Positions 43,288 to 54,180 of a stretch of 60,000 bases of DNA are shown here, piece after piece (the first letter of the stretch is position 1; the number at the start of each line of letters is the position of its first letter). The position numbers and the translations under genes were made by a program. The stretch covers positions 12,088,505 through 12,148,504 of the forward strand of contig NC_045140.1 of the NCBI RefSeq assembly GCF_008831285.2. Direction: 5' to 3'. The notes beneath the pieces were generated by a model. It saw only the letters and a program-made list of their open reading frames with translations. It was not told the origin of the DNA and searched no databases. Source of the DNA: Nymphaea colorata (taxonomy: Eukaryota > Streptophyta > Magnoliopsida > Nymphaeales > Nymphaeaceae).

Positions 43288-46200
43288 GACCAAGGGTCTT
43301 AAGTGAACGGCTCGGTCAGCCAGACCGAGCCCTTATACTCCAAATGTGAAGTGAGGGCGCTTACCCTCACGAGGTCCCCCTCCTTGGGCTCATAAGGTTC
43401 AAGGAGTCGATCTTAGTACTTAGGCGTTTTAGCATTTGCTCTTCGTTTTTATTAACTCATTTTACTTAGCGCCTTGGAGATTTGAAGTAGAGACCTAAGC
43501 TGGCGGGTTGTGCCGAGCGCCCTTAAGTTTTGGACTTTGGTTTTTGGATCCGCTCTTGTAAATATCGGATCATATTAGGTTTGTATATAAGGATTTGGAT
43601 CCTTTGTAAAATCATCGAGGAAATTGAATTTTGGCTCATTGCGAGTTTTGGCTCTCTCTCCTCTTCGAGGACTCCATCTCTTCGACCCCCTCTCTCAACC
43701 CGAGTTAGGAGCGTCTCCCACCATTGAATCCCCTTGCCCCCGTCGTCCGTGTAGACCTCGGCCTCAAGGAAGAAAAACAAGGCGGATCCCTTCCCACCGG
43801 CGGTGATCCTTCCTCGTCCACGCTTGCCTCTACGAAGAAGAACAACAGCCTGATCATCGGTGCCTCCCCCTTGAACACGAAGGAGAAGAAAGGCTGAGAT
43901 CGGCATTAGAGAAGATCGAAGTCCCCAAGGCTTCGATTCGACGGCTTATTAAGGTTAGTACCCGGATCATTAGACTTCGTCCATTCGGCTTGGAGTTGTT
44001 CACTTCCGGAGCCTCACCCGCGACCTAGGCCCCTTGCTCGGCATACCCGAGTGACTGGTTTGAGGATCTACGGTGCCCCTCCCTTGGTGCACTCTCTTCC
44101 CCGCTTGGAATCGGTTTTCTATCCGTAGGAACCAGCCCAAGCCACCCCAAGGATTCCGACGGACTGTTTCGCAAAAAGGATCACGTTCTACCGTCGAGTC
44201 TCATTCAAACGTTGGCATGAATTCCAGCAGCATTAAAAGGGCTCAAACTCCCGGTTCAACATCAAGGTTTGGGCTCCAAAGTTATCATATTGGAATCGCC
44301 ACATCGAGCTGTCCAACATAGTTGATTTTGGGCGCTTTTGGCCCACGCGATAGCAAGTTACCATCCGGCCGGAATTCTGGTCGGAGCTAGACGCCGCTGC
44401 AACATCCGGCGCCTGACATTGTTCCAGGCGGCAGAGTACCGTTCTGCCCCTCCGTCATCAGAAGCCCCCGTAGATTCGAGGAGGGCACAAGCGTCAATTC
44501 GGACGAGGAGCTAACCCTAGCCGCGGTGCGTGAAGGAGCGCCTCTTCCTTGGCCGCCGGCCTATTCCGGGTAAGTTTTCCTACCGCGCATCTTGGCCCTC
44601 CGTTTCTCCACGTGTCAAGCATCCACCAACCCGCGTCCTACCCTGTCCTCGTAGCCAGCCACGTGTCCTCACCAGCTAACCTAGTCCCCTCCGAGAATCC
44701 CTCTTGGATCCCGAGCTCCCAGCTCGCAACCCCAGCCCGCCGCTTTCCTTTTTGGTGTATTCTTCTGGTCGCCAACCCTAACGCCTCATCCCTCCATCGC
44801 GCCACTTGTCACGATCTCAGCCACCCTGCGCCAAGTCACCCGCCCACGTGTCCGCCACCTGTCCTGCCTGGTCCCACTTAGAGCCTCGCCCCGTCCACGC
44901 GGCAGCCAGCTCACCAAACCGCGTGCCACCTACACCCGAGCGATTTGGCAAGTCCCTGGCCGCACGCTCCCCTTTCCCGTTTCCTCGCCTATCTCCCCTA
45001 TCCTCATCTCAGCCCTAACCCGCAGTCCATCTCCACCGCTCATCTCCTCCACGTGTCACCTATCTAGTTAGAGAGAGAGAACTCGAGGAATCTCGAGTGC
45101 CACCTCCTTGATTGCCTAATCTCCTTAGCAATCAAGCTCGATCTCCTTCCTACTTTCTAGGATCGTGATCTCCTCTCCCCTTCTCGCTAGCCTTTCCCCT
45201 AGCGAGCTACTCTTGACCGTTGATCTTGCCACGTGGCAAGACCCGACGCACTCTCTTGGCTACACCGCCAAGTCCAAACACCCCTAGCTAGGTTAGCCTC
45301 TTGCGTCGCCTACCCTAGGAGCTCACTACCCACACTTGATCCGAACCCACTTGACCTTAGGACCTAGTCAACCCTCTGACTTCTAGACTTAGCTCACTAG
45401 GTCAACCCTCAAGCTTGACCTAACCCTAGTCTTCTCGAGCCTACCTCGAGATTGCTCGAACCTACTTCACCCGGACCTATCACTTGGCCCAGTAGTCAAC
45501 CTACCCTCTAGAACCCACTACCGTACCCGGTCTCACGTGACCAACTCATCCGAGCTTAGGCTCATCCCTAGCCAACCCGCATTGGCCTACCCTCTTAGTT
45601 AGAAACCCTAACACCTCTCCCCAAACCTCATCTTTCCCTCGGCCTACCTCAACCTTAACCTCTCTTGACCAAACCGACCTACCCATCTAGAGCCCAGCCG
45701 TAACCAAGCCCAGCCGTGCCTTAGTTAGGATTAGGTGTAGCTGTTCCGTCGGCCGCCCCCATGGTCGACCCCCTTCCGTCGTCATTCTCCTGGCGTCCGT
45801 GGCCGAGCCACATCCGAAGGAAGGAAGGTAGGCGTTGCCCTTCTCGGCGCTCGCCCCCCTCGTCACTCTGCCGGAGTTCGGGCGAGAACCGCAGCATCAG
45901 CGAACTCGGACGCGCGCTCCCCGCCGTCCTACCGTCTGCACCGTCGTCGCCCGCAGGCGCGCCAGCCTCGGCCGAGCGCTCCCTGCCTGCCCTTTCTCCG
46001 CGCCTTCAGCGGCAGCTAGGCCGTGCGCTTCCCGCTGGTCTCCCAGCCCTTGCAGCAAGCTCCGAGGAGGCTCGCCTCTAGTGGACTTCTCTGGTCCGTA
46101 GCTGCAATATCCGAGGCACGGTATTCGCCTCGGATCTCATTCGGCGCAGCCAAGGCATCGCCTTGGCCGGTATCGTCCCCTTAAACCCCCTTGTAGTTTC

Positions 46201-46681
46201 GGGTGGGAGCATTTGCTTTTGCATTAGGAACTTGTTAGTTTGTCTCTTACTGCTTTAGCCCGGGCTTAGACCCATCGTCCGTTACGTGGTACCTAGGAGG
46301 CCGTAGGCCAAAGACACGACCGCCGCGGGCCCAGCCGTCCTATTTGGGATTTGGGCGTGGTTTGTCCGTTAGTCGTGGTTTGTTTGTGGTTTGTGAGTGA
46401 GTTGCGAGTGATTCTTTGTATCGAACGCGCTTGTAAAGCCTCGCATCCGATTTTAGTTTAATTGTAGTAGGATAATCCTTAGCTAGGATTTTTGGGAAAG
46501 GGTTAACCCGCTCTTGTAATCCATCACCGTGGGATTTTGCGCCGGGGTCCTGTCCGGCCGGGTAGACCTTGTGTTTAATTTGCTAGGATTTTTTGGTTTT
46601 TAGATTACCTCAAGGAGACTTGGGAACTAGGACTCGTGCTTGGTTCGCGCTTTCTAGCCGCAACCGGGTGAGTGCCTAACA
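42981..46681 (+). repeat. 3' LTR of element B (3.7 kb)
   Basis: Nearly identical to 33881-37579. Visible differences include scattered substitutions, a 16-bp duplication-type insertion near 45703-45718 and small deletions near 46000-46015. Pol occupies its first 307 nt. Confidence 0.95.
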
Positions 46682-46686
46682 GCTAC
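46682..46686. repeat. Target-site duplication of element B, right
   Basis: GCTAC, identical to 33876-33880. Confidence 0.9.
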
Positions 46687-47074
46687 TGATGAAGAGGAAT
46701 GTCTCCTTTGACCACACTTGCTCTCTGCATCTTGACTTGAGCTGGCTTTGACTTTGGACCCACTTGGTGCTGCCCATCGGTCCTCCTTTGAACTTTTCAC
46801 TCGTCCTCTTGCCAAGTCCAGACCCACTTGCCTCCTCATGCATGCCCTTAGTCACCCTAAGTTCACCTTGGCTGACTAGTTTGCTTTGGGCATTAGGGTC
46901 TCCCCAATCAAATTGCTAAGTTCAGGCTCAGCCTCACTTAACTTTAATACGTCTTTGCTAACTAGTCCGCCTTTGTCCGTCTCGTTCTGTCCATGAAGGA
47001 TAACCTCACTTTGATTTCTCATGCTATCGCATGTATCCTCAAATATGCTCGGCATGGTCCAAATTAGGCACGTA
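46687..47074 (-). repeat. Family-A LTR A3, right part
   Basis: It continues the A1-like LTR (compare about 9950-10486, with shared CTCACTTTGATT and GAAGA motifs) after the nested element. The end at ACCAACA (47074) is a best guess from the TG...CA rule. The bases beyond, on the minus strand, read CATTTGAGGCATAACTTCGA, similar to the chromoviral 3' internal end. Confidence 0.6.
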
Positions 47075-47129
47075 CCAACATCGAAGTTATGCCTCAAATG
47101 GATATTAGAGACTCCAAAACTGAGACGCT

Positions 47130-49000
47130 ACAAGCCCAGCAGGTCTCCTATATAGGTGTTGTGGGTGATTGCTCTGGAGTAGAATGGGGAAATATGAAAA
47201 TCATATGGTCTACCATAACTTTTTCAAAAATTTATGGTGGCATTTAGCATGGCTGCCTGGTTGAGTACAGTAGCATGGCCAGACTTTGCTGAGGCAGCTT
47301 GGCTCCATGGGTTTGGTGCCTTGGCAGTTGGGGCCCATCGCCCATAATACAGCTTTGCTTTAGACCTTCGCCGCCATCACCCACCAAAAAAAGCCTGGTC
47401 CCAATGCATTTCAAGCCCAACAACATGAAAAACCCTCAGGGGATGGTTTAAACCTGATATCTGGTGACTTGTTTTAGCATTATCCTCGTGAATTCATTGT
47501 CAATTTCATGAATTGATCATTTCTGTTCTCAAATTGGGGAAAATCCCCAAATCTATCGAGGAGTTCGTCGAACAGCAGTAGGAGTGATTTTCTGATCCAA
47601 GCAAGACTTCCTTTGGGGCGCGATTCTGATTGAAGGCGATTCTAGGGTCGAGCAAGGTGGCGTTGGATTCCGGCACGTGTCTAGTATTTTTGGACCGAGT
47701 TGCAGATTTTTGGATGATCTTGTGAAGAGCTACAAAATTTACAAGTGCTGCAGGCTTCTGAAGTTTCCTGTGACCTCCTGCGAGTGAGAGTCGCCTGCGA
47801 CCCAAACAGACTTCAGCTGGGAATCCTCAGCAATCTGGTGACACATACTCGCCTTCCATCTCTCTATACTCTCTATAATTTGTCTAGACTTTGATGTTGT
47901 TCATGTTTTAGAGCTATATCAACTGATTGAAGCTATTGTCGAAGAGGTCAGTCATTGTACAGGAGCAGTGAAGAAGGAACGCGTCCGCCGGCGCTTACTG
48001 GCGACCACCACCCCCAAATTAGATACTCCTGGGGTTCAATTTGATATCTGGTGACTTCTTCATGACTCTTTGAGCTATATCTTGAGTATCTACCTTGATG
48101 CTTGACTGTTGCGCAGTTGGAAGCTGTCAATCCTGTAGAAGACTTGCTGTTCGTGGGAAGCTGGGACTGTACATCTGATGAGCTGCAGTAGTAGACGCCT
48201 ATGCAGATTTGCAGGAGCCGATGACATTTAAGGCATTTGTCGGTGCCTAACCGATGATAACATGCCCTTATCAACAATCACAAGGGCAAAACTACACTTC
48301 GGTGAAGCACCTTAACTTCTGGTTGCTCTTACCTTGCTGATTTAATAGACAGTAAACTATCGTCTGCATGTTTGAGCCTAAGGTGTGCAAGGAAGCTAGA
48401 ACTAGTTGCAAAAAGGAGCTAGCAGCAATCTGATCATGGTGCTGGAGCTGAATAGCTGAGACCTTGGACTTAGTCTCAGCTGAAACATCATTAGTGGAGA
48501 TGCGAGACGTGGCTCCGGTAGGTGAGACTTTTTTCATCCTATAGATCACGAGTGGGCATGTGATTGTAGCCAGCCATAAGCCCTTCCAGGCTCCATCTGA
48601 CTGTGGACTCCTTTGAAGCACATCCCTTAGGACACAGTCCCGGCTGGGCAGACCACCTAAGGGGTCCGAGGGGTATGGTTTGCATTCGCCTAAGCATGGA
48701 TGACAGGATGGAAGGATGCTGTAGATGAATTATGTTGAGTGATGAGTGCTATTTTTGTATCGCATATGGTTGTACAAGCCTCACATTTTCATAGCTTCTG
48801 TAGTAGGCTGAAACCGGGCTGGGAGAACAACTCTTGTAACCAGTCCTAAGGGTTAATTTGAGATGGGGTTGCTGTTCAGCCGGGTTAAAATTGTATAACC
48901 TCCCTTAATATTCATCAGCCGGCTGCATCCTCGAATTGATTCTCGGGCGAGAGCTGGTTGTTGACAGCAATTTTTGGGTGCAGCTGAACCGGCTCTAACA
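47130..49000 (+). repeat. Ty3 LTR A4 (plus), 3' portion
   Basis: It ends GGCTCTAACA at 49000 just before a primer site. The last about 300 bp resemble the end of the A2 LTR (GTAGTAGGCTG, CAGCCGGG, a polyadenylation-like AATTGTATAA area). A TATATAG candidate promoter is at about 47149. The left boundary is uncertain and U3 seems missing or displaced by the A3 LTR. No genes were recognised in the interval. Confidence 0.6.
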
Positions 49001-49001
49001 G

Positions 49002-49014
49002 TTGGTATCAGAGC
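49002..49014 (+). promoter_or_regulatory. tRNA-Met primer binding site of A4
   Basis: TTGGTATCAGAGC follows the LTR end at 49000 after one base. Confidence 0.85.
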
Positions 49015-49075
49015 TGTGTTGGAGGAGCATATTCAGCCAGATCAGTTCTCAGTTGGTAGCAGCAAGGTTGGAATT

Positions 49076-49696
49076 ATGGGGCAGAAGGAAAAGAAAATAC
49101 CAAAGGAGGTCGAAATCTTTGAACAAGAAGAAGATTATGAGTTTGCAGCCAAGATATCACAGCTGCATAAAGTTCAAATTGATGAGAGGCTAATGCATCT
49201 TGAAGACTACATGACTGTGATTAAAAGCAAAATGCATAAATTGGACACACTAGATTGGTTAAAGGATTTTATGGACAGAATATTTGTCACAACTGAGACC
49301 CTAAACCAGTGAATGGAACAAGTAGAAAAATTAAATCGATGTGCTAATGTTCAGGATGAGAGAGGAAAAAATAGCCCAAACTCATTGGGAACATCATATC
49401 AAAGAGCACATATCCAAAATGAACCGGAAGGTCCAATGACCTACAATGAGGCTGCTAAAGTAGGAGGCCACACAAATGAAGACATAAGGATTGGTGACAC
49501 TTATTTAGATCCGGAAAAAAGAGATCCCACCCATACACCAGCTTGGCATAATAGGTCACCAATAGAAAAGAACCAAGGACGGGCACATACATCTTCAACA
49601 AGAATAGAGCGTCCAACTGAAAAATATCAGCTGAATGTTTCGGAACCGATGAGAGAAAAAGGCATAGACATGGAATGTAAATTTGCTTATTTCTAA
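49076..49696 (+). pseudogene. Truncated gag start of A4
   Basis: ATG at 49076 (MGQKEKKIPKEVEI) begins a charged helical region to a TGA at 49310-49312; the next in-frame ATG follows at once and the frame runs to 49696. Composition and position 62 nt after a primer site indicate the N-terminal part of Ty3 gag, like A2 at 28003. No gag core domain follows: the element is cut at about 49690, after which AT-rich intergenic sequence starts. Confidence 0.55.
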
Positions 49697-50605
49697 TTGT
49701 ATTTTAGCATTGACTACAAATCTGGATAAATAGTATCATCTTCTTTATGGTATCTTTAATTGGCCATAAACATAATCTAAGAAGTTAATTTGCTAAATTC
49801 GTCGGATTCTATGTTGCTTCTTATGGCTCAATTTTTCAGTGTGTTTTCTCTCAGTATTTTTGAGATCATTTAGTTAAGTTTGAAAATGTGTTATATGTCT
49901 AACTATTTCTTTCATTTCTTGTAACATATTTTACTTCTTTTGTGCATGTTTGCCAACAACTCCTAACTAGCCTCATTGATGCATGTCAACCTAAGTCGAA
50001 GGCTAGAATATTGTACTTCTTTTATGTATTCAATGCCATGTACAAATATCATCTTAATATAAAAGATGGACTAAATTAGGAAAAACATTGTTTGTTTTAT
50101 TTCAGTTTAAATGATGACATCAATTGCACTTTGCATTTATTATGTTTCTTACAGGGGTTTGAATTGTATTCACATTATTTAGGTTGTACAAAGATAATGG
50201 AATATTGAAAGAAAATTGCAACATTTTAATGACGGTATAAAACCATCACTAAAAACATAATTACTGACGGTATACTAACATCAACAAAATTGCATGGTTT
50301 ACTGATGGATAAAGCCGATGTCAATCTAAAGGAAACTGCAATGACATGTATTCTCTATCGATAAATGTCTTGCAAATACTGACAGCATGATGATGTTGTC
50401 TGTAAAAATTTCATATTTTGCTTGTGGCATCTTCCCATCGTTGTAGTTCCATTATATTGATGTTGGTATTTCCCATCAATGAAAGTTTCAATGACAGTCT
50501 CTACACTAACGGATTGCTACATCTGTCAGTGATACTTATACTGACAGCTTGTTACCTTATACTAATGCTTTCTGTCCGTCATTAAAGTTTCTTTTTTTTT
50601 TAGTG
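49697..50605. mobile_element. Intergenic stretch ending in a CACTA-like transposon terminus
   Basis: 49697-50150 has no recognisable gene. From about 50228 the motif GACGGTAT/CTGACAG recurs in both orientations (50230, 50262, 50380, 50496, 50525, 50541, 50575), and the stretch ends in a T-run followed by TTTAGTG at 50599-50605, the inverse of CACTAAA. A CACTAAAAAC at 50247 could be the other end of a short derivative. Subterminal repeats plus this terminus are typical of CACTA elements. No 3-bp target duplication was confirmed. Confidence 0.55.
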
Positions 50606-50759
50606 CAATTTCTTTTGAGTGTAGCCATGGATTCACTTGGGGTCATATTACCTTTCTTTAGATCAAATATTTTTTTTGTGAGACCTGATACATTTGGGCA
50701 GTACTGTACTTGTCACTATAAAACTCCTTTGTAGCATGTCGAATCTCTTCCATGGTTTC

Positions 50760-51133
50760 AAAATAATAAAAAACTATCAGGGAGCTCAGAGTCCATGAGT
50801 TATATAACGAGGAGATCACCATGTGATTTCTGGGTCCCTGTCCTTCATACTTAGGGTCACCAATGTTTGGTTTGGTTTTTTTCCATTGATGTACCCTAGT
50901 TTCGATTTTCTACTAACCAAAAGAGTCACAACCTTGGACCCAGCCAGATAATTCATACCATTCAATGAAACGTTGGTGATTTTGAGAACAATGGTACATG
51001 TTTCCATGACAATGTTTGCTGCCGAGTTGTCTCTGATTTAGAGTTGCGTCCATGTGAACCACTAGTTTCTTCACTTTCTTGGGAAGCCATGAATGAATGA
51101 GAAAGAACCAGGCAAGCATAGCTCTGATACCAT
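50760..51133 (-). pseudogene. Ty1-copia gag start with primer binding site
   Basis: The minus strand reads TGGTATCAGAG at about 51122-51132, then a short leader, then a copia gag N-terminus with ITNVSLNGMNYLAGSK and VSRKSKLGYINGKK (about 50990-50870). The frame is broken and ends near 50760. The rest of the element is absent on this side. The matching LTR would lie right of 51134 but was not delimited. Confidence 0.7.
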
Positions 51134-52348
51134 GAAAAAATTCAAGAGAAAAAATTCAGAAATTAGTTGACATGGTTTAGATCTTTTGATCCTACGTCCA
51201 CAGTAGAATGCCACGTGGCGCGTGTGTTTCTTTCTTATTTCTTCATCCAATTTGTTAGAAGAAATATACAGTCAAATTGAGGAATGGTAACAAAAAATGG
51301 AAGTTTAGTATAATCGCCAACCGAAGGAAAGAGGACTTGATAAACACGTCTACGTGATCCAAGCCAGCCCTTCACCACAATTGTTTATTTTGCGACCAAA
51401 GCATGATTCTGACTGAATTTTTATAGCTACATCTAGTACTTTCCTTTGATGATTAAACAAATCCGTAAATTGGGTTCGGTCCTGCATGTGTTGACATTGT
51501 GTGGTGAAAATTTGATAGAAATCGGGCTGCACTTAGCCCTCCAAAATTACAAAATTCTAAAATATGTTCCCGTGCACTAAGTTTGCATGCATAGTCAGAA
51601 GTAATTTAGCTTTTTAATGGTTTTAGATTTTGTGCAATGAATTTCAAGTCTATAACTTGGAACTGCCTCCTAAGCATTTCAAGAACATCCAATTTTTATG
51701 CACAGTAAAATATGTTCCCGTGCACTAAGTTTGCATGCAATGACTTTAGTTTCTGAGCTAGGAATGAGTACTTAGTTTAATGTGCTTTATAGTTTGTTTT
51801 CTAGTTTTCTTTTTGCATTTAGATTTGATATTTAGTCTTTACTTGATAGTAATAGTTCCATTTTAGTTGTAGGAGCATATTTTAGTTATTTAATTTGGAG
51901 GTCTCTCTAGTATACTAGGAGAAGGGCGGGTACTGTGGCCAAGTCAAATGCGTAAAGATGCATAATTTCTTCAACATTAGTTGCAATCAGCTGGAGAATA
52001 CATCGACCAACAACAAATCAGATTTCATTCGTCTTGGTGCATTTTTGTGTTTCAGTTGTTTGTTAACATCTGAATAATGTACTTTTTTTATATCTTTTAT
52101 TTTTTCAAGGTAATAAAATGAAATGTTATTGGGATTTAAATCTCATATTTGCATATGTTCCCCATGTTTGACTTGATCCCCCCACTTGTGGAATTGGTCT
52201 TTTTATTTGGTATTCGTTCTTTAGCTGTTTTTGTTAAAAGATATTATTTCAAATTTCATTTTTCAAAGGGAGCACCTCTTCTCAATATGTGTAAACATTT
52301 AATTTTTCCGGCTATCCAACCAAGGGTGGAGACGGGATGGTAGGGACC
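51134..52348. other. Intergenic with one dispersed direct repeat
   Basis: No gene recognised. A 34-bp sequence beginning TAAAATATGTTCCCG occurs at 51558-51591 and again at 51706-51739 (period 148). The remainder is AT-rich. Confidence 0.45.
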
Positions 52349-52831
52349 CTACCACCATTCAGATGTGACTAAATCTTTAGCTGGACCTTTGTGTTTAATA
52401 ATTTGTCTATCATCTTCTATGTCTAACATATAACTTTTAGGTGGTAAGAAGATTCCTCTCTTGACATGGTCTTCTAGTTTAAACTTACCCAATTCAATGG
52501 AAGAGATCAAATCGTCAGGAAGAGGACTTCCTAGAACTATTGAGTCGGTATCAGTATAGTAACAGTCAGGTCTCGAAATGTATGGGTACATATGAATACG
52601 AGCACATGCAGTGATAGCAGCAGCCAATGGAACTGCCGACATCTTAGGAGCTTTCCAATCATCGTCGTCAGCAAAGCTACTATTGCTAATGTAATTGACC
52701 ATATAATAATGATCGGTCAGCTTCTCTGCAGATTGAAAATTATCCATCTTCATCAATTCTTCATATTTCTTTTGATTGCAGATCTCTGTTACTGTACTTT
52801 CAGGATTCACGCCCCCCACCCCTCTTCTCAA
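52349..52831 (-). pseudogene. Mitochondrial linear-plasmid DNA polymerase B fragment
   Basis: An open frame of 160 codons. Near its start is GVNPESTVTEIC; later come SAVPLAAAITACARIHMYPY (motif B-side helix), the family-B polymerase catalytic motif YYTDTDSIVLG (about residues 90-100) and GKFKLE...KGIFLPPKSYML, ending near KHKGPAKDLVTSEW. This is the palm/thumb part of the protein-primed DNA polymerase carried by plant mitochondrial linear plasmids, a family usually around 900-1000 residues. Only about 160 are present, so it is a fragment. An A-run at 52830-52841 borders its upstream end. The surroundings are nuclear repeats, so it is probably a nuclear insertion of plasmid or mitochondrial DNA. 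The open frame suggests fairly recent arrival. Confidence 0.8.
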
Positions 52832-53261
52832 AAAAAAAAAATTGCATGTAAACTTAAAGAAAAATTATTTATTCTACATAAAAATGATATTTAAGCACTT
52901 GTCAAAATTTTGAAATTATACTTTAGCCCCTTTTATGAAAAATACATGTCAACGCCCCTATGTCCAACCATGAATAAATCACGCATTCATGAATTTTCGA
53001 CAGAGATACAGTGGCACTGGAAAGTTACTCACTACTACATGATAAGTAGCCTTTTCAGTTTTGTTCCTACGTTTGTCTCTTCCACTTGATAGTTATGAAC
53101 TTCATCTTTATAGCTATTCGCATTGTTCGTTAAACAAAACGAAGATGAGAAGATAGTCGGAAAACTTGCCTGTATCCTTCTTTTGAAACTTTTTGTTGTT
53201 ACTGAACTAATGCAATTGCAATCCACAAGAAGAGAAATGTATTAGCATGAAATGTGTTAAA

Positions 53262-53781
53262 TAAGCCGGGGCATCGGGCTGAGCCGCCGCCGGGCCGGCC
53301 CGGCCAGGCCTGATCGGACCCGGGTCTGGGCCCGGAAAAACCTAGCCCGGGCCAGACCTGGGCCCGATAGGCCGGCCTGACTCTCCGCTCCCCCTCTCCC
53401 TCTCCGCTCCCGCTCTCCTTCTCAGCTCCCCCTCTCCCTCTCCGTCTCCGCTCCCCCTCCCTCACTCCCTCTCTGCTCCCGCTCTCCTTCTCAGCTCCCC
53501 CTCCCCCTCCCCCTCTCCCTCTCCTTCTCCGCTCCCCCTCTCCCTCTCCCTCTCTCTCTCTGCTCCCGCTCCCCCTCTCCACTCCCCCTCTCCCTCTCCC
53601 TTCTCCTCCGTCTCCCTCGCCACTTCCCCTCCTCCTTCGTCTCCCTCTTCCTCCTCTGTCTCCCTCCCCCTCCCTTTCCTCCTCCATCGGAGCGTGACGG
53701 GAGGGCGGGGAAAGGGGGTCGGGAGGGCGGGCCGGGCCAGACCGGGTCGGGCTGAGCGGCCCGGCCCGATGCCCAGGCCTA
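53262..53781. mobile_element. hAT-type non-autonomous element with polypyrimidine core
   Basis: Terminal inverted repeats are TAAGCCGGGGCATCGGGC at 53262-53279 and its near-complement at 53764-53781 (TAGGCCTGGGCATCGGGC on the other strand; two differences in 18). Both ends abut an 8-bp duplication, GTGTTAAA (53254-53261 and 53782-53789). Eight-bp duplications fit hAT elements. The 520-bp body is GC-rich, with CTCCCT/CTCCGCTCC-type polypyrimidine repeats from about 53380 to 53690. A Glu/Gly/Arg-rich frame on the minus strand is a by-product of the repeat. Confidence 0.85.
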
Positions 53782-53949
53782 GTGTTAAAATATGTTTTTA
53801 AATAAATCTAAGTAAAAGCACCACCAATGCATTGATATGTTTGTGCTATTTTTATTTTTTATTCATGTAAAATGGGGAGGGGGAAGGGAAGAGAGAAAGA
53901 ATCACTTTCTCTGTTTTATCTTAACACTACAAAGAAGGGTGATGACATT

Positions 53950-54180
53950 AAGGGTCTGTTTGATTGTCGGGTGAAATTTAACGTGGTAAATTTACCAAGG
54001 TAAATTTTTCTAGAAAAATTTACAGGATGAAATTTTTCCCTCTTCCAATCTGAGGTCCTGTTTAATGCACAGGAAGAATTTAACATGTTAAATTTAACCC
54101 TGTTTGATGCACAAGAAGAATTTAACGTGGTAAATTTAACCCTGTTTGATGCACAAGAAGAATTTAACGTGGTAAATATT
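53950..54180. repeat. 42-bp tandem repeat, three units, after a MITE-like start
   Basis: Units beginning CCTGTTTRATGCAC start at 54057, 54099 and 54141 (period 42, third unit ending near 54178). The upstream GGGTCTGTTTGATTG at about 53953 and repeated GTGGTAAATTTA motifs resemble a MITE end. 54190-55160 shows no recognisable gene. Confidence 0.7.

Larger units (their letters stand above)
33881..46681 (+). mobile_element. Ty3 chromovirus B, near-intact, nested in LTR A3
   Basis: A full-length 12.8-kb element has two near-identical LTRs of about 3.7 kb, a tRNA-Met primer site, gag, protease, RT, RNase H, integrase, a chromodomain and a polypurine tract, flanked by GCTAC duplications. The chromodomain places it among the chromoviruses; the lineage was not resolved. 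It sits inside an older family-A LTR in the opposite orientation. The few visible coding lesions (one frameshift in gag, one stop after the protease motif) and the close LTR match point to recent insertion. Confidence 0.95.

Noticed and set aside
53199-53687. 162-codon Glu/Gly/Arg-rich minus-strand frame
   Set aside because: Produced by the polypyrimidine repeat inside the hAT-type element and crosses its left boundary.
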